Positions 17,729 to 29,316 are shown, counted from the stretch's first letter. The stretch is 40,451 bases of DNA from Silvanigrellaceae bacterium (GCA_947457515.1 CANGWC010000006.1:1-40451); one strand, 5' to 3'. Notes: generated by a model from the letters alone, not told the origin. Numbers and translations are program-made.

Positions 17729-18552
17729 TCTCTGATTATATCAGATGATTTCTTTTTGTCTTCTGAGAACCTAATTTTTGGTAGAGATTCTAATTTAAGA
17801 AGCTCTTTAAAGTAGATTTTAGCATCTTCCCAATCACCAATTTTATCCACAAGGTGAAGATTAAGTGCTTCATCCCCTAGCACAACTCTACCATCGCTCA
17901 GATAATCAAGGGTTGTTTCTGTGAGGTCTCTATGTTTTTGGATATCTCTCACAAAAAGCTTTCGTGTTTTTTCAATGAGAGTATGAATATATTCTTCTTC
18001 TTCAGGACTCCAAGCATGGGTAGGACTTCCAAAGTCTTTAAGCTTTCCGGTTTTGACTGTTTTGGGAGTCACTTTTGCCCATTCTAAAAGTTTACTAAAA
18101 TCAAAGGTTTGAAGAATCACGCCAATGCTTCCAATTAAAGATGCAGAGTTGGCTATAATAAAAGAGGTAGCCGCAATAGAATAGTAAGAACCACTTACGG
18201 CAGAATTTCTGACATAACTCATGATAGGTTTTTTATCTTTGGATCTGATCACTTTCCAAAAAATTTCTTGGCTGGGAACGACTTGTCCACCCGGACTATC
18301 AACCTCTAAAACAATACCTAAGACTTTTTTATTCTCTATAGCATCATCAATTTTTTGAATGTATTGAGAAGCGAATTCAGAATTGATCTGTTTATCCAGT
18401 CGTAGAGCTAAAATATAAGGACTTTGACTCAGAGATATCAGAGAAGACTCATCAGAGTGATAAAAAGAAATAAAAATGGAAGCTAAAGCTGCGGTAATGG
18501 AAAGAAAAAGCAATAATCCAAGAATAGCAAAAGCGCCAATAATAGACTTCAT
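17713..18552 (-). CDS. sppA: Signal peptide peptidase SppA (S49)
   Basis: LEVDSPGGQVVPSQEI, AVSGSYYSIAATSFIIANSASLIGSIGVI, TPKTVKTGKLKDFGSP. Confidence 0.92.
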   Translation of the reverse strand: MKSIIGAFAILGLLLFLSITAALASIFISFYHSDESSLISLSQSPYILALRLDKQINSEFASQYIQKIDDAIENKKVLGIVLEVDSPGGQVVPSQEIFWKVIRSKDKKPIMSYVRNSAVSGSYYSIAATSFIIANSASLIGSIGVILQTFDFSKLLEWAKVTPKTVKTGKLKDFGSPTHAWSPEEEEYIHTLIEKTRKLFVRDIQKHRDLTETTLDYLSDGRVVLGDEALNLHLVDKIGDWEDAKIYFKELLKLESLPKIRFSEDKKKSSDIIREWLGF

Positions 18553-18563
18553 TTAGAGTCTAA

Positions 18564-20180
18564 TTAAACAAGACTGAGTTCAAAAACTCGATCTTCTTTT
18601 CTGAACTTATCAATCACGTAGTCTAAAGTATCACCAATAGCTGGTTCTAAACTTTTAGCTTCTAGAGTTGCTTTAGGAATAAAACCATCTACATGTTGCA
18701 TGAGTTCTAGATAAATACCTTCAGAAGAAATCTCCGTTACGGGAGCAGAAGCTTTATATCCAGGTTTAAGATTTTTTGCTGCACCCATGAAAGGATCTTC
18801 TGATAATGCTTTCATACTGAGTGAGAATTTCATGTTTTCTGAATCGATATTTGTGACACGAGCTTCAACTTCATCACCTTTTTTAAACATTTCTGAAAGA
18901 TTTTTTTGACGTCTATTCCAAGAAATATCCGAAATATGGATAAGACCATCAATACCATCTTGGATACCGATAAAAATACCAAAGTCGGTAATATTACAGA
19001 TACGAGCTCTTAACACATCGCCTTCTTGGTATTTCTGAGTGATAGATTCCCAAGGGTTTTGGTTAGAACCTTTCATCCTTAGGGAGATACGTCTGTTAGA
19101 AGGATCAATACCAATCACGGTAACATCGACTTCTTCCCCTACGGAAACAAGTTTGGAAGGATGTTTGATCTTCTTATTAGCAGTCATTTCTGTAATATGA
19201 ATGAGTCCTTCTACTCCAGGTTCTAATTCAACGAATGCACCATAATCAGCTAGGCTAATCACCTTAGCTTTGAATTGACCATCGATAGGGAATTTCTCAG
19301 GAACAAGTTCCCAAGGATCAGGAAGAAGATGTTTCATTCCTAAAGAGATCCGTCGGGTTGCAGGATCATAGCTGAGAACTTTAACATTGATCTTTTGACT
19401 AACAGTCAGAACTTCAGATGGATGTCCAATACGACCCCAAGAGATATCAGTGATATGGAGTAAGCCATCTATTCCACCAATATCAATAAATGCACCATAG
19501 TCGGTGATGTTTTTTACAGATCCAGGAAGTTCTGAACCTACTTCAATATTTTCTCTAGTGCGTATTTTTTCTTTGATGTCTGAAACAACTTTCCGGGAAA
19601 GTACAATATTCCCACGTCTCTTATTAAACTTGATAATTTTAAAATCAAGAGTTTGGCCGAGATACTTTTCCAAATTACGAGTAGGTTTTGCTTCAATCTG
19701 AGAACCTGGAAGAAAAGCTTTCACTCCAATATCTACAGAAAGACCACCTTTGACTTTTCCAAGGACAGTTCCTTGAACAAATTCGCCTTTTTCAAAAGCG
19801 ACAGAAATGCGATCCCAAGCTTGAAAGATATCAGCTTTTTCTTTGGAAAGAATAATCTCACCATTATCGTCTTCAAAAACGTCAACGTAAACGTCGATTT
19901 CTGACTGAAGAACAAGATCATCTTGTCTAAATTCGTCTCTTGGAATCTGACCTACTGATTTATGACCGACATCGACCACAACGGAATCAGATCTGATCTC
20001 AATGATCTTGCCTCGAATAATCTGACCTTCTTTAACCTGACGAGGACGTGAGCCTTCGAAGGTTTGATAAAGAGCTTCAAAATCTTTATGTAGCTCTTTA
20101 TCAGGATTAGCAAAATCTTCATCTTGATCGACCCAAGGCAAGTCTCTATATTTATCTTTAGAAGGTAAAGGGTAAACCAT
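18564..20180 (-). CDS. rpsA: 30S ribosomal protein S1, six S1 domains
   Basis: Repeated S1 motifs, e.g. GSVKNITDYGAFIDIGGIDGLLHITDISW and AKVISLADYGAFVELEPGVEGLIHITEM. Confidence 0.97.
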   Translation of the reverse strand: MVYPLPSKDKYRDLPWVDQDEDFANPDKELHKDFEALYQTFEGSRPRQVKEGQIIRGKIIEIRSDSVVVDVGHKSVGQIPRDEFRQDDLVLQSEIDVYVDVFEDDNGEIILSKEKADIFQAWDRISVAFEKGEFVQGTVLGKVKGGLSVDIGVKAFLPGSQIEAKPTRNLEKYLGQTLDFKIIKFNKRRGNIVLSRKVVSDIKEKIRTRENIEVGSELPGSVKNITDYGAFIDIGGIDGLLHITDISWGRIGHPSEVLTVSQKINVKVLSYDPATRRISLGMKHLLPDPWELVPEKFPIDGQFKAKVISLADYGAFVELEPGVEGLIHITEMTANKKIKHPSKLVSVGEEVDVTVIGIDPSNRRISLRMKGSNQNPWESITQKYQEGDVLRARICNITDFGIFIGIQDGIDGLIHISDISWNRRQKNLSEMFKKGDEVEARVTNIDSENMKFSLSMKALSEDPFMGAAKNLKPGYKASAPVTEISSEGIYLELMQHVDGFIPKATLEAKSLEPAIGDTLDYVIDKFRKEDRVFELSLV

Positions 20181-20182
20181 TC

Positions 20183-20225
20183 AGTACGTACTCCATCTTT
20201 GATACTCTCCAAACAAAGAATGGAG
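20183..20225 (-). promoter_or_regulatory. Stem-loop in rpsA 5' leader that sequesters the ribosome-binding site
   Basis: On the minus strand: CTCCAT-T-CTTTG / loop TTTGGAGAGTAT / CAAAGATGGAG, then TACGTACTGA-ATG. 11 bp with one bulge; the GGAG is in the 3' arm. Confidence 0.6.
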
Positions 20226-20479
20226 ATTCTTGAACAACGTAATGTTATCCAAAGGCACTATCAAATCACCTTTATATTTTTTAACACCAGTTTAAGAAAT
20301 TCGGGTTAACCCGTTTCACGGCTAGTCTAAATAGTTCATATAATATTGAATTATTTAATGCAATAAACATATTCTCAATAGACTAAAGCTTGTGAATGCC
20401 TATCACCCCACTTGTAAAGTTAGGTTATGAGACACGTTCTTTTTGGCAAGCAAGGTATTACCCTACCAAAATAACTATC

Positions 20480-21292
20480 TCAAGTATATTTCTTCTCATA
20501 GTTCCATTTTGTTCCTTCTTTAATGCCGTGATACAAAAGTTGAAGGGCTTTTTGTAGGGGTGAATTTCCAATAAAATCAATTGACTGAGGAGATTTTAAA
20601 TAGTTTTTCCAAAATGCTTGCCGGGAGATAGGCAGACTATCAGGTAAAGATTTTACCCGAGTTAAAAAAAGATCCCATAAAGCATTTTCTTCCTTATTAA
20701 GAGGTCTTAAAAGTGAGAGAGCTAATAAAATATCTCCCGATCTTTTCCATGAGGGATGGCGCCTAAGAAGATGGATAAAGTCTTGGAAGAATAAAAAGTG
20801 TTCTGAAGAAGGAATAAAAGAAGTCTGTTGGGCCTTCTTCATGAGATTCTGGAATATTTCTAATAAATGCCTTTCTATCCACAAAGGAGTGGCGGAATAA
20901 AGTATCGATAATAAAAAAGATTCTGGAGAAACCAGAATCCATTCTGGAGGGTAATGCAAATCACTGCTCCAGGTCCTTTGATTAAGACAACACATCCATT
21001 CCCAATGAATAGGTTGCAAGAAAAGAGAATTTTCATTGCAATGAGGTTTTATTTCTTTAAAAAATGAAAAATCTGCTTTCTCTATAATCAAACATGCAAT
21101 AGAAGAGAAGAGTACCCAAGAAGATGGCTCTTCTTCCTTCTCAATATTTTGAGCAAAGTCTGAAAGACTATGAAGAAAAGATAGCAGAGCCCAAGGTTTC
21201 TCTTTCCAAGAATCTATGGCATCGTTTGCTTTTTGATAGACAATAGACTGGACTGTAGACGAATTTAAATCTTCTTTGAGTAATTCTTTCAT
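20480..21292 (-). CDS. Hypothetical protein
   Basis: 270-aa ORF with helical composition, divergent from pyrG with a 27-bp gap. Confidence 0.6.
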   Translation of the reverse strand: MKELLKEDLNSSTVQSIVYQKANDAIDSWKEKPWALLSFLHSLSDFAQNIEKEEEPSSWVLFSSIACLIIEKADFSFFKEIKPHCNENSLFLQPIHWEWMCCLNQRTWSSDLHYPPEWILVSPESFLLSILYSATPLWIERHLLEIFQNLMKKAQQTSFIPSSEHFLFFQDFIHLLRRHPSWKRSGDILLALSLLRPLNKEENALWDLFLTRVKSLPDSLPISRQAFWKNYLKSPQSIDFIGNSPLQKALQLLYHGIKEGTKWNYEKKYT

Positions 21293-21310
21293 TTTCTCAG
21301 TCTAAACTAG

Positions 21311-22979
<1,669 letters not shown>

Positions 22980-22984
22980 GAAAT

Positions 22985-23371
22985 ATGATTAATTGCAAAA
23001 AATGGACATTTGTCAAGTTTTTTATCCTAATAATAAATTTGGGGCTCCTTCCCGGAGATCTCAAAGCACAAGGATTGATGGAAGAACAATTCCAAGATGT
23101 TTTTGTACTGGCGGGGTATTCAGGTATCCTAGGAGCAGCGTTGGTAGCGGCCACCTTGCCCTTTTTTAATGAGTACCCTATTCCACCTCTGCGACTCGTG
23201 GCTGGAGGGGCTTCCTTAGGCTTTATTTTGGGAACTGCTTTTGCTTTATCTCAAATGATGCCACCGCAAGGATTGCTAGAACAAAAAGGAGTTTCTCTTT
23301 CTTTAAACATACCTTCATTTAAACTGGATGAAATGGGTCCTTCCATCATTTTATATCACTGGAACTTTTAG
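22985..23371 (+). CDS. Small predicted exported/membrane protein
   Basis: Signal-like N-terminus and Gly/Ala-rich hydrophobic segments (GYSGILGAALVAATLPF; LVAGGASLGFILGTAFAL). Confidence 0.55.
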   Translation: MINCKKWTFVKFFILIINLGLLPGDLKAQGLMEEQFQDVFVLAGYSGILGAALVAATLPFFNEYPIPPLRLVAGGASLGFILGTAFALSQMMPPQGLLEQKGVSLSLNIPSFKLDEMGPSIILYHWNF

Positions 23372-23415
23372 AAATAGACTTTTCTTTTTGATGTGTGTTC
23401 CATTAGAATCAATCC

Positions 23416-24357
23416 ATGCGCTCTCGTTATGTATTCGTTCAAAATATTCAAAAATCTTTTTTGAAGTATTTTATTTTAAGTTTATTTTTCTTTTCCAATC
23501 CTATCTATGCTCTTCATTATATTATTGATGAAGCTCTTCCATTACCTGACTTTTCCATCGTTCCAGAGAAATCAGTCGGATTTCTCTATAGCACTTCATC
23601 ATCACCTTTATGGAAGGAAGATCAGAATACAAAATTTTATTTAGAAGCTCTTAAAAGTGAAATGAACTCAGGTTCTTTGTCTTATGAAAAGGCTGTACAA
23701 GATCATAAAATCCAAAATGGACCTCAAAATTTTATAGGCACAAAACTGCAAAGAAACAGATGGGGTAGTCAAGTTGATTTGAATTTAGAACCTTTGAACT
23801 TAGAAGATTTTACCGTTTCTTTTAAGTTACGTTTTGATCAAATGAAGCTGTCTTATTATTTCCAAAATCCTATGGAAAATGAAAAATATACCAATATTTC
23901 AGATTGGACTTTACAATCACAAATTAAAATTCAGTACTCCTATCTTGGAGATGTCTCTCTTGTTTTAGGTAAACCTAGCTATATCTCTTACTTTACAATT
24001 CCCACCCATATCCAGGGAAGCTGGAAATTTCCAATAGGTTCTTTTTTTACAACAGGTGTCACTTTAGGAACACGTATCTATCATCAAAAAGAAATCAAAT
24101 TATGGAAGGATGAGTACACTCAAAATTCTTCTTTAATTCCTGGATTTTATATATTAGGCCATGCAGAGTTTTCCCATGGTTGGGTAGGAAGTATTCAATT
24201 CTTGCATCGTCTTTATTTAGGTTATCAATACGGTGGACCGATCCCCTGTATCTGGGATGTCGAACTCAGGTTTTTACCATGGGTACATCTTTTCTTAAGA
24301 ACTGATTACAAAGACGACTGGGTCCAATTTATGCCTTCACTTAGAATCTTATGGTAA
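23416..24357 (+). CDS. Predicted exported beta-rich (outer membrane-like) protein
   Basis: Signal-like YFILSLFFFSNPIYA, alternating beta-strand pattern, overlaps start of the PBP gene by 7 bp. Confidence 0.6.
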   Translation: MRSRYVFVQNIQKSFLKYFILSLFFFSNPIYALHYIIDEALPLPDFSIVPEKSVGFLYSTSSSPLWKEDQNTKFYLEALKSEMNSGSLSYEKAVQDHKIQNGPQNFIGTKLQRNRWGSQVDLNLEPLNLEDFTVSFKLRFDQMKLSYYFQNPMENEKYTNISDWTLQSQIKIQYSYLGDVSLVLGKPSYISYFTIPTHIQGSWKFPIGSFFTTGVTLGTRIYHQKEIKLWKDEYTQNSSLIPGFYILGHAEFSHGWVGSIQFLHRLYLGYQYGGPIPCIWDVELRFLPWVHLFLRTDYKDDWVQFMPSLRILW

Positions 24358-26624
24358 AAAAATTTTTTATTATTTTTGGGATCATGGTTGTTATCACAAT
24401 CAGTTTTTCTTTGAGTGCAATATACTTTATCTTTTTAAGTTTACCACCTTTAGATAAAATGACTCACTATGTTCCGCATTTGCCGACTTTAGTTTGGAGT
24501 CAAGATGGATACAAAATTGGAGAAATCTACTTAGAAAAAAGATACCCTAAAAAACTTTCTGAAATATCATCTGTTCTTGTTTCTGCTTTTTTAGCAGCGG
24601 AAGATGGTTCTTTCTATGAGCATCCAGGGATTGATATCTACGGACTCATGAGAGCGACTTTAGACTTTCTTTCTCATCCTTGGCAAAGCAGACAAGGAGG
24701 AAGCACGATCACTCAGCAACTGGCCAAAAATCTGCTTTTAACTAAAGAAAGAACTGTTACCAGAAAAGTCAAAGACATCTTATTAGCCTTAGAAATCGAA
24801 AAAGTCATGTCTAAAGATCAAATCTTGGAACTTTATTTGAATACGCTATTCTTAGGAAATCAATCTTACGGAGTGGAAGCAGCTGCTCAGAACTACTTTC
24901 ATAAAACCAATACCGAACTCACTTTAGGAGAGTGTTCTTTATTAGCCGGTTTACCTCCAGCTCCTTCAGCTTACGCTCCTACAGAGCATAGGGATAAATC
25001 CCGGGTAAGACAGAAATTTGTATTAGATCAAATGATCAGTAATGGACTCATCACTGAAGCTGAGAAGAAGAAAGCATTGGATGAAAATATTAGAGTTTAT
25101 AAGGCTAAATCTCCCAATACAACAGAATCTCCCCATTTTTTTATGGAGATCAAAAAAGAACTTCAAGAACAATGGGGCTTAGCTGATTTAGAAACGGAAG
25201 GCTATCAAGTCCAGACAACTTTAGTTCATTCTTTACAAAAAAGTTTAGAAAAACGATTTACTGAGGAGTTAAAACGATGGGATTATCTAGAGGGTTTTAA
25301 AGGGCCCATTAAACCTACTCAAAAGCAAGACTATCCCAAAGAAGCATTAGGAGTTGTGGAAGATCTTTTGCCTGAGTTAGATGCTGTTCTTTTAAGAGTT
25401 TCTCATGGAGTCGGATTACTCATAAGAGAAGATCATAAAACTCTTTTAAGGGTACAAAGAACAAAAGATTCATCTTTTTCTGATTTTTCACAGCTTCTTA
25501 AAATTGGCGATACAGTTGCCATTACTCTTAAAACACCTGCGTTACCTCAAAGATTTAAAAATACAAAAATTTTTAATGAATCATCCTATAAAGGAAGATT
25601 TACTCTGACAGATAAAGAAAAAATAGAGGCTTCTTTTTTCTTGATGGAAGTGAATACCGGGAATGTTTTAGCTCTTATAGGAGGTCGAAGTTTTGATGAC
25701 AGTCAATATAATAGAGCGACTCTTTCAAAAAGACAGTTAGGCAGTGTTGTTAAGCCATTATATTATAGTTTTGCTATAGAAGAAGGAGAAAGTCCTCTTT
25801 CTATTATTGAAAGTCCTCCCATTGTTTTTGGAGAGTGGAAACCTCAAAACTATAAAGAAGAAGTCATTGAAAATGCAACTATAAGAGAATCCTTGATTCG
25901 TTCTTATAATGTTCCCAGCATTCATTTATTTCAATCATTAGATCCTGAAAAAATACATCAGTTTTTTCAAAGTTTAGGTTATCAATGGCCTAAAAATGAC
26001 TGGTCATTAGCTTTAGGTTCAGGAGCATCTACTCTTCAAGAAATTGTGGAATCTTATACACCTTTTGTTCATCAAGGACAAAAACAAAAGGCAAGATGGA
26101 TACTCAGCATTAAAAATAAAAAAGGACAAGAGATTTCTCCTCCACAAAAGAAAGAAAGTCCTCAAATTTTTTCTGCTGAAACAGCTTATATTATGTATTC
26201 TTTATTAAGAGATGTGGTGACTTTTGGTACAGGTAATCAAGCAGCAAATCTATCTCCTAAAATTGGTGGGAAAACGGGAACATCTAATGGATATACCGAT
26301 GCTTGGTTTGTGGGAGTCACACCGAGTTATGTAAGTGGTGTATGGATGGGATTTGATGACTTTAAAAAAAGTTTAGGTAATCAAGGAACAGGAGGAAGTA
26401 TGGCTACTCCATTATGGAGAGCTCTGACAGAGGAACTCTTAAAATGGACCACGGAGAAAAAAGAACTTGAAAGACCTAAAGATATTACTTACATCCCCAC
26501 AGTTGTCACAGTGCAAAATAAAAAAGTTACCTTAAATATCCCTACAAACAGCAAAAAATCAAAAACAACTCTTAAGTTAGCTCCAAGTCAAAAAGCAGAA
26601 TCTTCATTACGATCTTATCTGTAA
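24351..26624 (+). CDS. Class A penicillin-binding protein (PBP1A-type transglycosylase/transpeptidase)
   Basis: EDGSFYEHPGID, RQGGSTITQQLAKN (GT51). Transpeptidase motifs SVVK, SYN, KTGTS. Confidence 0.96.
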   Translation: MVKKFFIIFGIMVVITISFSLSAIYFIFLSLPPLDKMTHYVPHLPTLVWSQDGYKIGEIYLEKRYPKKLSEISSVLVSAFLAAEDGSFYEHPGIDIYGLMRATLDFLSHPWQSRQGGSTITQQLAKNLLLTKERTVTRKVKDILLALEIEKVMSKDQILELYLNTLFLGNQSYGVEAAAQNYFHKTNTELTLGECSLLAGLPPAPSAYAPTEHRDKSRVRQKFVLDQMISNGLITEAEKKKALDENIRVYKAKSPNTTESPHFFMEIKKELQEQWGLADLETEGYQVQTTLVHSLQKSLEKRFTEELKRWDYLEGFKGPIKPTQKQDYPKEALGVVEDLLPELDAVLLRVSHGVGLLIREDHKTLLRVQRTKDSSFSDFSQLLKIGDTVAITLKTPALPQRFKNTKIFNESSYKGRFTLTDKEKIEASFFLMEVNTGNVLALIGGRSFDDSQYNRATLSKRQLGSVVKPLYYSFAIEEGESPLSIIESPPIVFGEWKPQNYKEEVIENATIRESLIRSYNVPSIHLFQSLDPEKIHQFFQSLGYQWPKNDWSLALGSGASTLQEIVESYTPFVHQGQKQKARWILSIKNKKGQEISPPQKKESPQIFSAETAYIMYSLLRDVVTFGTGNQAANLSPKIGGKTGTSNGYTDAWFVGVTPSYVSGVWMGFDDFKKSLGNQGTGGSMATPLWRALTEELLKWTTEKKELERPKDITYIPTVVTVQNKKVTLNIPTNSKKSKTTLKLAPSQKAESSLRSYL

Positions 26625-27237
26625 TTATTTAAAAAGAGGCCATTGTAGACCTAGTCCACCGAAGATACCTTCATTATTAAAAGAAAAGATCTGATTGGAA
26701 TTGACACAAGAAGAATCACAGTATTGCCATTCTTCTTGCCAGCCTAATGTAACAGCTACTTTTGCAGAATTTAGAAAAGCAGGTAAAGTAAAAGATGTCC
26801 ATAAAATAGAAAGAAAAACTTTATCTGGTGTAGAAGGATATGAAGAACCATTAGCCATTAAATAGGGATACCAATTCAATGTGTATTCTCCCAGTATAGC
26901 AAAATCACCAAAAGAAATACCACAAATTAAGGAGGGCAGACTTAAGTATGGACCAAGATCTAGCTGTTGATTTGGCCACATCTGAGAGCCTACACCTAGA
27001 GCTGTTCCTAAAATTCCTGTAAAATTATCAAAGAATAAAAAATGGTAATGGTATTTTAAATTGATCTGACTCAAGGTAATATTATCTTTATATTCAGTGG
27101 TTTTTAGGGGTTCTAGAAACCGAGAACGGGGTAACCACGTAGAAAGTGAAAACTCTAAATTGTGTCCAAGATGATCAATCCCTCCATAAAGATTTTGAAA
27201 TATTATTATGATCAGAAGGAAAGAATTCTTTTTCATG
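26625..27237 (-). CDS. Predicted outer-membrane beta-barrel-like protein
   Basis: MKKNSFLLIIIIFQNLYGG signal-like start. ORF track extends to 27275. Confidence 0.6.
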
Positions 27238-27641
27238 GGATTATTTTTTGTTCCTATTTTTTTGCAACATATCAACAGCCATTTAAAATAAGAGAAGATG
27301 CTTATTTTACAGCTTCTTTATTTTGGATGATATGTTTGATCTCTGCAATTTTTCCGAGAGTATTTTCTCAAATAGCCTTATGTCGGTTATGCTTTTTGAT
27401 GTGGGTAAATTTAATAGAATCTCCCTGGGAAAAAACAATGGTATTTATTTTAGCAACGTACAGTGAATTGATTCACTCATCTTATTTTGATGAGTGGGGA
27501 GGAAAATCAGAATTGAATTTTGAATTTTCCCCTACAACCTCCAAGTACTCTATTTTGACTTTAGGGATGATTTTTATACTAGGTACAGTTCTCTGTTTCT
27601 ATCCTAGCCTTATCCCTTTTATTTTAGCTGGGATCCTCTAA
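27171..27641 (+). CDS. Predicted small multi-pass membrane protein
   Basis: Several hydrophobic helices. Stop is immediately followed by the ATG of the next gene. Start uncertain (27162 GTG, 27171 ATG or about 27327 ATG). Confidence 0.55.
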   Translation: MINPSIKILKYYYDQKERILFHGIIFCSYFFATYQQPFKIREDAYFTASLFWMICLISAIFPRVFSQIALCRLCFLMWVNLIESPWEKTMVFILATYSELIHSSYFDEWGGKSELNFEFSPTTSKYSILTLGMIFILGTVLCFYPSLIPFILAGIL

Positions 27642-28718
27642 ATGAAAACTCATAGAAATCAGGTTATATTCTTCTTTTTAAGTCTCTTTATTGGAATAGT
27701 AACTTTAGTCATTCTCTTAAAATCAATTTTTATTCCATTAACCATGGCTTATGCAATTTCTTATATTTTAAACCCAACCATTAAATCATTAGAAGCAAAA
27801 GGTATCCCCAGAATCAGATCTTTATCTTATCTTTTTGTCTTTATCATCATTTTAATTTTAGGAATTATTTTATTTATTCTCCCTTATATAGTGGATCAAT
27901 TAGAGGTTCTGATTAAAAGAATTCCTTTTTTTATTGCCTATATGGATAATCAAATTTTTCCTAAAATTTTAAAGTTTTCTGCACAGTTCCTAGGTCCTTT
28001 AAAATTCAATATTAATATGAATCAGTTCTTCTCAGAAGTTTTCCAAGACCCCTTAAATTTTGCCTTAGAAGGAATCTCTAAAAGTATACATGTCATATTC
28101 TATTGGGCTGTTCCTGTGATCATCACTCCTGTGTTTTCTTTTTTGATACTTAAAGATTACGAAAAATATAAAAACAAATTTTATAGTCTTATCCCCATGA
28201 GTTTTAGAACTAAGCTTCAAGGAGTGACTCAAATTCTTGATCACACTCTTCGATCAGTTTTAAAAGGTCAGATCCTCATTGTGGGTTGTATGACAATGCT
28301 TTATTGCATTGGCTTTATGCTATGCGATCTTCCCGCAGCTCTCGTGATTGGCATCATCACAGGCTTTGCTCGATTAGTTCCTTATCTAGATATCTTTGTA
28401 GGACTTGCTTTAACTTTATTTATGCAAGTGACTAATAATGATCTTGATTCATGGTTAAATCTTTTATGGCCTGTTCTCACTATCCTCATCATTCAAGGGA
28501 TTGATGGAGCCTTCCTCACTCCTAAAATATTAGGACAAGTCTCAGGACTACCCCCCCTTGTTATCTTAATCTCTATTTTTGTCTTTGGAGATTGGCTAGG
28601 AGTTTACGGAGTCTTATTAGCAGTACCCACTATGGCACTAATCGCTATGCTTCTTAAAAATCTCATTAAACAATATAGATTATCTTATTTCTATATGGAG
28701 AAAGAAGATAAGCTCTAG
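27642..28718 (+). CDS. AI-2E (PerM) family transporter
   Basis: FIPLTMAYAISYILNPTIKSLEAKGIPR..., SVLKGQILIVGCMTMLYCIGF, TGFARLVPYLDIFVG, GIDGAFLTPKILGQVSGLPPLVILISIFVFGDWLGVYGVLLAVP. Confidence 0.92.
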   Translation: MKTHRNQVIFFFLSLFIGIVTLVILLKSIFIPLTMAYAISYILNPTIKSLEAKGIPRIRSLSYLFVFIIILILGIILFILPYIVDQLEVLIKRIPFFIAYMDNQIFPKILKFSAQFLGPLKFNINMNQFFSEVFQDPLNFALEGISKSIHVIFYWAVPVIITPVFSFLILKDYEKYKNKFYSLIPMSFRTKLQGVTQILDHTLRSVLKGQILIVGCMTMLYCIGFMLCDLPAALVIGIITGFARLVPYLDIFVGLALTLFMQVTNNDLDSWLNLLWPVLTILIIQGIDGAFLTPKILGQVSGLPPLVILISIFVFGDWLGVYGVLLAVPTMALIAMLLKNLIKQYRLSYFYMEKEDKL

Positions 28719-28739
28719 TGAGACATAGATATTTGGTGA

Positions 28740-29165
28740 TTATTCTATGGGGTATTCACTGCGGTTATAATAAGATATCCAAGTATCTGCAAATTCAAAA
28801 AGACTTGATATTGCCATGTACTTTTTAACTTTTGTAGCATGCATTGAATCACCTTCTAATAAGAAAACTTGAACCAGTAAGTCCTCTGCAATCTTTTTGG
28901 GGGATAAAATCAGTTCGGGTTTTTGTGTTTCTAATTGATCTATTTTTAATTGAGCTATTAATTTATCAGATAATTGAGGAAGTTTTTCTAATTGAGAGAT
29001 GCAGTCTCTTAAGAAAAGGGTTAAATCAGAATGATTCTCTGAAGTTTCAAAGGCAGTCCAGTGACTTTCAAATTCATTATGAGAGTGAGCATAGGCTTGT
29101 AATTTTAAGTTAAGAGTGAGTAGTCCAACAGTAAGAATAAGTATAAATTTCATAGGTTCCTCCAA
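28740..29165 (-). CDS. Small predicted secreted protein, unknown function
   Basis: Signal peptide (MKFILILTVGLLTLNLKLQAYA). Start codon may be the internal Met. Confidence 0.55.
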   Translation of the reverse strand: MEEPMKFILILTVGLLTLNLKLQAYAHSHNEFESHWTAFETSENHSDLTLFLRDCISQLEKLPQLSDKLIAQLKIDQLETQKPELILSPKKIAEDLLVQVFLLEGDSMHATKVKKYMAISSLFEFADTWISYYNRSEYPIE

Positions 29166-29286
29166 GTAACACTAACATGAATATTTGTTTATGAAGGTAA
29201 AATTAATGTTTATTTTAAAATATTTGATAAAAAATTTAAATTATTGTAAATACTAGGTATTCCTAGGTTATTGCAATTAGAAATTA

Positions 29287-29316
29287 TTGACAGTTTTATA
29301 AAAAATTTATTATTGA
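29287..29316 (+). promoter_or_regulatory. Candidate sigma70-type promoter upstream of the PRiA4-like gene
   Basis: Consensus -35 TTGACA at 29287-29292, 18-bp spacer, TATTGA at 29311-29316. Confidence 0.3.

Noticed and set aside
19504-20212. Several short ORFs in or across rpsA
   Set aside because: rpsA reading frame is unambiguous; these are by-products of the conserved sequence.
20437-20470. Imperfect inverted repeat TTTTTGGCAAGC...CTACCAAAA as terminator downstream of the 20480 gene
   Set aside because: Only short arms and no U-tract after the stem on the minus strand; too weak.
23328-23528. 66-aa plus-strand ORF
   Set aside because: Out-of-frame overlap between two better ORFs (22985..23371 and 23416..24357).
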